A stretch of 11,049 nucleotides of DNA from Candidatus Cloacimonadota bacterium (GTDB taxonomy: Bacteria; Muiribacteriota; UBA6191; JACPRK01), in assembly GCA_021772705.1 (NCBI GenBank), contig JAJFLN010000834.1:1-11049 (forward strand). Direction: 5' to 3'. The notes under the pieces were generated by a model. That model ran no database searches and was not told the origin of the DNA. It worked only from the letters and a program-made list of their open reading frames with translations. A program made the translations under genes and the position numbers. This document shows, piece by piece, positions 8,453 through 11,049 of this stretch. Positions within the stretch are counted from its first letter, which is position 1; each line of letters begins with the position of its first letter.

Positions 8453-9319
8453 CTATTCTCCATGTTTCTTGGGATCCAGGGCCGCCTCGGCCTCTCCCAG
8501 GTCGCTGATCATCTGGACAAACGTCGCTTCGAGATTGTTCGAACCACCCAGTACCTTGTCTACCGTATCTTCACGGATCATGCGGCCCCGGTGAATGATT
8601 CCGACCCGATCACAGACCTCCTGCACATCGAGGAGCTGGTGAGAGCTGAAGAACACGGTCTTGCCCTCCTCCTTCAGCCTGAGGATCAGGTCCTTCACGA
8701 ACTTGCGACCGAAGGGATCCAATCCCGTTGCAGGTTCGTCGAAGATCAGGAGTCTGGGATCACTGATCAGGGCTTGGGCCACTCCGAGGCGCTGCTGCAT
8801 GCCCTTGGAGTAGTTTCTCACCATGGTCCGCTCTTCGCCCTTGAGGCCGACCATCTCGAGAAGTTTGGGGCACCGGTCTCGTACCTCTTTGCGGCTCAGG
8901 CCCATCAGCTCCCCGGCATACATCATCAGCTCCTCGGCGGTGAGATGCATGTAGAACGAGGGTTTCTCGGGAGCGAAGCCTATCAGTGACTTGGCCTCCT
9001 CGGTCACGCCAACGTGTCCGAAGATCCGAATGTCACCGGAGGTCGGGAAGGTCAGCCCCAGGATCATCTTGATGGTTGTGGTCTTTCCGGCACCGTTCTT
9101 CCCCAGGAACCCGTAGATCTCGCCGGCCCGGATTCTCAGGTTGATGTCGTTGACGACGCGCTTCTTCCGCTTCGTCAGGAAGGAGGATTCCTTGTCCCAG
9201 TATTCCTTGATGAGCTGCACGGTCTCGATGGCCAGGTCTTCGTCCGGGCTACCGGGGACATCCTCGACGGGGACAGCTTCCGCGTCAGACTCTGATAGGG
9301 TCGCTTCAGTCTCGGCCAA
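8453..9319 (-). CDS. ABC transporter ATP-binding protein (ABC-2 exporter type)
   Basis: A 288-residue nucleotide-binding subunit that powers the neighbouring permease. It has Walker A GKNGAGKT (73-80), an ABC signature NYSKGMQQR (169-177), Walker B LLIFDEPATGLDP (190-202) with the catalytic Glu, and an H-loop His227 in SSHQL, so all catalytic parts are intact. The Q-loop region reads IGFAPEKPSFY, with Glu118 in place of the usual Gln, a variant common in ABC-2 ATPases. Residues 1-30 form an acidic, probably disordered extension absent from most homologues. The start is TTG (9319-9317), supported by a strong Shine-Dalgarno (GGGAGGG at 9330-9324, 4-base spacing). It begins 44 bases after the CheB stop and its own TAG is directly joined to the permease ATG. 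Confidence 0.95.
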   Translation of the reverse strand: MAETEATLSESDAEAVPVEDVPGSPDEDLAIETVQLIKEYWDKESSFLTKRKKRVVNDINLRIRAGEIYGFLGKNGAGKTTTIKMILGLTFPTSGDIRIFGHVGVTEEAKSLIGFAPEKPSFYMHLTAEELMMYAGELMGLSRKEVRDRCPKLLEMVGLKGEERTMVRNYSKGMQQRLGVAQALISDPRLLIFDEPATGLDPFGRKFVKDLILRLKEEGKTVFFSSHQLLDVQEVCDRVGIIHRGRMIREDTVDKVLGGSNNLEATFVQMISDLGEAEAALDPKKHGE

Positions 9320-9323
9320 GAGG

Positions 9324-9330
9324 CCCTCCC
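9324..9330 (-). promoter_or_regulatory. Shine-Dalgarno deciding the TTG start of the ABC ATPase
   Basis: On the minus strand GGGAGGG is followed by CCTC and then TTG. This strong purine-rich match to the anti-SD, 4 bases before the codon, supports the non-ATG start at 9319. The reading frame downstream runs directly into the acidic N-terminus of the ATPase. Confidence 0.7.
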
Positions 9331-9363
9331 GGGATTGTGGTTTGTATCCGGCAGATCACCGAA

Positions 9364-10551
9364 TCAGGAAAGGAGACTCAGAATATCCTGAATGGATAGA
9401 GCCTTGTCGACGACGCCCGCCTTCAGTGCCGCGAAGGGCAGTTGATTCGCGATGGCTGTCGCTTTGTCCTGAACGAAGGTACTACCGCCACCGTTCTTGA
9501 TGCTTCTCAGTCCCTCGACACCGTCGCTGCCAGTGCCGCTGATCAGGATTCCCTGACACTTCTCGATGAACACCTCCGCCACGCTCGCCATCAACACATC
9601 GATGGAGGGGGTGTAGAGCATGTTGGCGTCGTTCTCGATGAGCTTGAATGCAGACGAATCTCCCGAGGCCTGGAGGACCAGGTTCTTGTCGCCGCCGGGG
9701 GCGATGTAGACCTTCTTCGGCTCCAGCGTCACGCCATCGCCGGCCTCTTCCACAGGGATGGGACACTTGTGGTTCAGCTGCTGTGTGAACTGGGTCGTGA
9801 AGAAGGGGGGGAGATGCAACACCAGCACGATGGTGGAATCGAACCCTGGCGGCAGGAACGGGATGATCTTCAGCAAGGTCTGGATGGCGCCCGACGAGCC
9901 GCCAATGACCGAGACCCCGATCTCCTTCACCACCACTTCCGTGGCTCCCACGGACTCGGCTGCTGCAGCCTCGGCTGCCTTTGTCTGCTGGCGCTGCTGC
10001 AACATCCGCTGGGCCGCTGCCTCGAGGCCGCTGCTGGCTCCCCCGGGGGCGGGCGCGGCGGGTTCCCCGGCGGCCTCGGGAGGAGCGCCTGTGGCGGGGT
10101 CAGCCTCGGGGGCGGCTTCCGGTGCGGCATCACCCTCGGCCATCATCTTCTTTGCTTGCAGGGAAGCGATCAGGATCTTCTCCGTCACTTCCTTGCCCAT
10201 GGAGGCTATGTTGAAGGCCTGACTAGGCTTCAAGATGAAGTCGATGGCCCCTTCAGTGATGGCGTCCAGAGTGATCTGGGCATCCTTCTTGGCCAGTGAC
10301 GAGACGACCAGGAAAGTCGTCTTCAGTCCCCTGGCCTTCGACTCCCGCAGGACCGTCAATCCGTCCATGACGGGCATGTTCAGGTCCAGGGTGACGACTT
10401 CGGGCTGAAACTGGACAATCTTCTCGAGGCAGTCGACACCGTTTTCGGCCTGGCCGACGACGTCGATCCGTTCATCGGAAGCGATGACGTTGGTGATCAG
10501 CTTGCGCATGATGCGCGAGTCGTCACAAATGAGTACTTTGATCTTCTTCAA
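9364..10551 (-). CDS. cheB: CheB-family protein-glutamate methylesterase with receiver domain
   Basis: A 395-residue, two-domain chemotaxis-type response regulator. Family members hydrolyse (or deamidate) methylated Glu/Gln side chains on chemoreceptors, and phosphorylation of the receiver activates this. The receiver (about 3-125) shows the acidic pair D10/D11, phospho-acceptor D56 in TLDLNMPVMDG, S84 and K108 (KPS). The methylesterase domain (about 211-395) keeps the catalytic triad: Ser219 in GGSSGA (family usual GASTGG), His246 in LHLPP, and Asp343 in GTGSDG. Between them lies a long Ala/Pro/Glu-rich, Q-rich linker (about 138-200), longer than in enteric CheB, which is roughly 350 residues in all. 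I chose the TTG at 10551 because a strong SD precedes it and the receiver begins at once (KKIKVLICDDS). The frame is open up to an ATG at 10692, which would add an unlikely 47 residues. No cheR, cheA, cheW or receptor gene is in the window, so it may belong to a chemosensory or non-motility system coded elsewhere. Confidence 0.93.
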   Translation of the reverse strand: MKKIKVLICDDSRIMRKLITNVIASDERIDVVGQAENGVDCLEKIVQFQPEVVTLDLNMPVMDGLTVLRESKARGLKTTFLVVSSLAKKDAQITLDAITEGAIDFILKPSQAFNIASMGKEVTEKILIASLQAKKMMAEGDAAPEAAPEADPATGAPPEAAGEPAAPAPGGASSGLEAAAQRMLQQRQQTKAAEAAAAESVGATEVVVKEIGVSVIGGSSGAIQTLLKIIPFLPPGFDSTIVLVLHLPPFFTTQFTQQLNHKCPIPVEEAGDGVTLEPKKVYIAPGGDKNLVLQASGDSSAFKLIENDANMLYTPSIDVLMASVAEVFIEKCQGILISGTGSDGVEGLRSIKNGGGSTFVQDKATAIANQLPFAALKAGVVDKALSIQDILSLLS

Positions 10552-10557
10552 ACAGGG

Positions 10558-10566
10558 CTCCTCCCT
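10558..10566 (-). promoter_or_regulatory. Shine-Dalgarno deciding the TTG start of cheB
   Basis: AGGGAGGAG on the minus strand is followed by six bases (CCCTGT) and then TTG at 10551. This near-ideal ribosome binding site favours TTG over the upstream in-frame ATG at 10692. The residue just after the start is a Lys and the first receiver strand follows with normal spacing. Confidence 0.8.
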
Positions 10567-10709
10567 GGCCTGATCCGTGACTCGCCACCAGTACAGTTCA
10601 GCGGCGAGACCTGCAGCCGATAATAGCAACCCCAATTCTGCGAAAGCAAGGCCGCACGCACCGGGGGGTGCATGTCCCGTAGGGGGTGACATAGGATGTT
10701 ACACGGAGA
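10567..10709. other. cheB 5' leader region, no gene seen
   Basis: This is the stretch between the cheB Shine-Dalgarno and the stop of the ORF remnant. The cheB frame stays open through it up to the ATG at 10692, but the encoded extension (Pro/Gly/Ala rich with a hydrophobic run) matches nothing I know. It contains a short hairpin, GCACC-GGGG-GGTGC, at 10658-10671. I found no clear sigma-70 promoter on the minus strand here. The ORF on the plus strand has no recognisable protein character. Confidence 0.4.
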
Positions 10710-10892
10710 TCACAGGGAGCTCAGAGAACAGGGAGGTTCCTTTCCATCAAGAGCCTCTGTGTTCACTGTGGCCTCCGAGAGTTCCGTGACCCTCAATGGT
10801 GCCGGCCCCGCTGCCTGACGTGCTCCCAGCACCAGCACCAGGGCGATGCTGCGACCTAGGAGTGCATCGGAGAATTCTATCAGTCCGTCGCT
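10710..10892 (-). pseudogene. Possible remnant of a small exported protein
   Basis: A 60-codon open frame on the minus strand, bounded by an in-frame TAG at 10893-10895 and TGA at 10710-10712. It has no ATG start; only GTG codons occur, inside the hydrophobic run. The translation contains a signal-peptide-like stretch (GRSIALVLVLGARQAAG) followed by LRVTELSEATVNTEALDGKE. The latter resembles the first strands of small periplasmic OB-fold proteins (ELxxxxxxLDGKxVxVxG), and then the frame degenerates and stops. A missing start and a frame break where a conserved strand should follow suggest a truncated, decayed gene. The 5' end lies 15 bases from the palindromic element at 10910, which may have cut it. 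The resemblance is short and could be chance. Confidence 0.22.
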
Positions 10893-10909
10893 CTATTGGT
10901 CCCAAACGA

Positions 10910-11048
10910 GGCACCGGTCAAATCCGGCCCAACTCCTGGACACTTCGAGTCTTCAGGATTTCATAACTTGACCTGTTGCCATCGGCAATCAGCGCAACCT
11001 GGCGATCATGACAAGTGTCCGGATTCCAGGGCCGAATTGACCGGTGCC
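10910..11048. mobile_element. 139-bp MITE-like element with long terminal inverted repeats
   Basis: The left end, 10910-10945, and the right end, 11013-11048, are 36-base imperfect inverted repeats. The outer 12 bases are identical in reverse complement (GGCACCGGTCAA / TTGACCGGTGCC), followed by a shared CGGCCC block, and the innermost 8 bases match exactly (GGACACTT / AAGTGTCC). The ungapped match is 26 of 36, and higher if one-base shifts are allowed. The 67-base core is non-coding and holds its own small stem (TTGCC-ATC-GGCAA, 10976-10988). Size, non-coding core and precise inverted ends fit a miniature inverted-repeat element or an internally deleted insertion sequence. The target duplication cannot be checked because the window ends one base after the right arm. 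Alternatives are a large structured RNA or a recombination/regulatory palindrome. Confidence 0.5.
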
Positions 11049-11049
11049 C

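Noticed and set aside
9442..10299. 285-codon plus-strand frame opposite cheB
   Set aside because: Composition mirrors the CheB codons (His, Gly and Leu rich), no fold signature is visible, and CheB catalytic motifs are intact on the minus strand.
10552..10692. 47-residue N-terminal extension of CheB from the ATG at 10692
   Set aside because: The TTG at 10551 has a near-ideal Shine-Dalgarno and starts the receiver at the normal place. The extension would be unlike any CheB N-terminus I know.
10577..10789. 70-codon plus-strand frame upstream of cheB
   Set aside because: No Shine-Dalgarno of note and no protein-like pattern; it overlaps the cheB leader and the ORF remnant on the other strand.
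10872..10902. Possible sigma-70 promoter for cheB on the minus strand (TTGGGA and TAGAAT)
   Set aside because: The hexamers are separated by 20 bases and the -35 is poor, so the match is no better than chance.
1..11049. tRNA, rRNA, riboswitch, CRISPR array, replication origin, or intact transposase gene
   Set aside because: No cloverleaf, rRNA core, repeat-spacer pattern or transposase motif was seen on either strand.

Overview
The window is a gene-dense stretch of moderately high-GC DNA. All six well-supported genes lie on the minus strand, so the transcript order runs from the high coordinates to the low ones. A lipoprotein signal, a two-transmembrane sensor kinase and a periplasm-facing TPR protein point to a Gram-negative-type (diderm) bacterium. 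The mix of an isolated CheB, an ABC-2 exporter, a TPR protein and a very large Ig-repeat lipoprotein would suit a deltaproteobacterial, acidobacterial or similar environmental lineage, but no marker gene fixes this and I leave the phylum open.

Layout in transcription order. 11049-10552: about 500 bases without a supported gene. This region holds a 139-bp palindromic, MITE-like element at the window edge (10910-11048) and a decayed-looking signal-peptide ORF (10710-10892). 10551-9364: a CheB-type response regulator/methylesterase that starts at TTG. 9319-8453: an ABC ATPase, also starting at TTG. 8452-7688: its ABC-2 permease, whose ATG directly abuts the ATPase stop. 7691-6717: a two-TM TPR protein that overlaps the permease stop by 4 bases. 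6608-4794: a membrane sensor histidine kinase (TM-sensor-TM-HAMP-PAS-HisKA-HATPase) with a cysteine-rich PAS insertion. 4722-133: a lipoprotein of about 1530 residues with one carboxypeptidase-regulatory-like domain and twelve SbsA/Big_5-type Ig-like repeats. 1-132: non-coding, with a tandem REP-like repeat and a small hairpin.

How the genes may work together. ATPase, permease and TPR protein are translationally coupled and almost certainly form one membrane complex or pathway, an ABC-2 exporter with a periplasmic TPR partner. The kinase follows after 108 bases and the lipoprotein starts shortly after the kinase stop, so a single long transcript is possible. No dedicated response regulator or other chemotaxis gene is present. 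The CheB receiver is the only receiver domain in view, so a kinase-to-CheB relay is a testable but unproven idea. Nothing here is a recognisable defence island, CRISPR array or biosynthetic cluster. The least explained items are the edge palindromic element, the ORF remnant beside it, and the grouping of exporter, TPR protein, kinase and giant lipoprotein.
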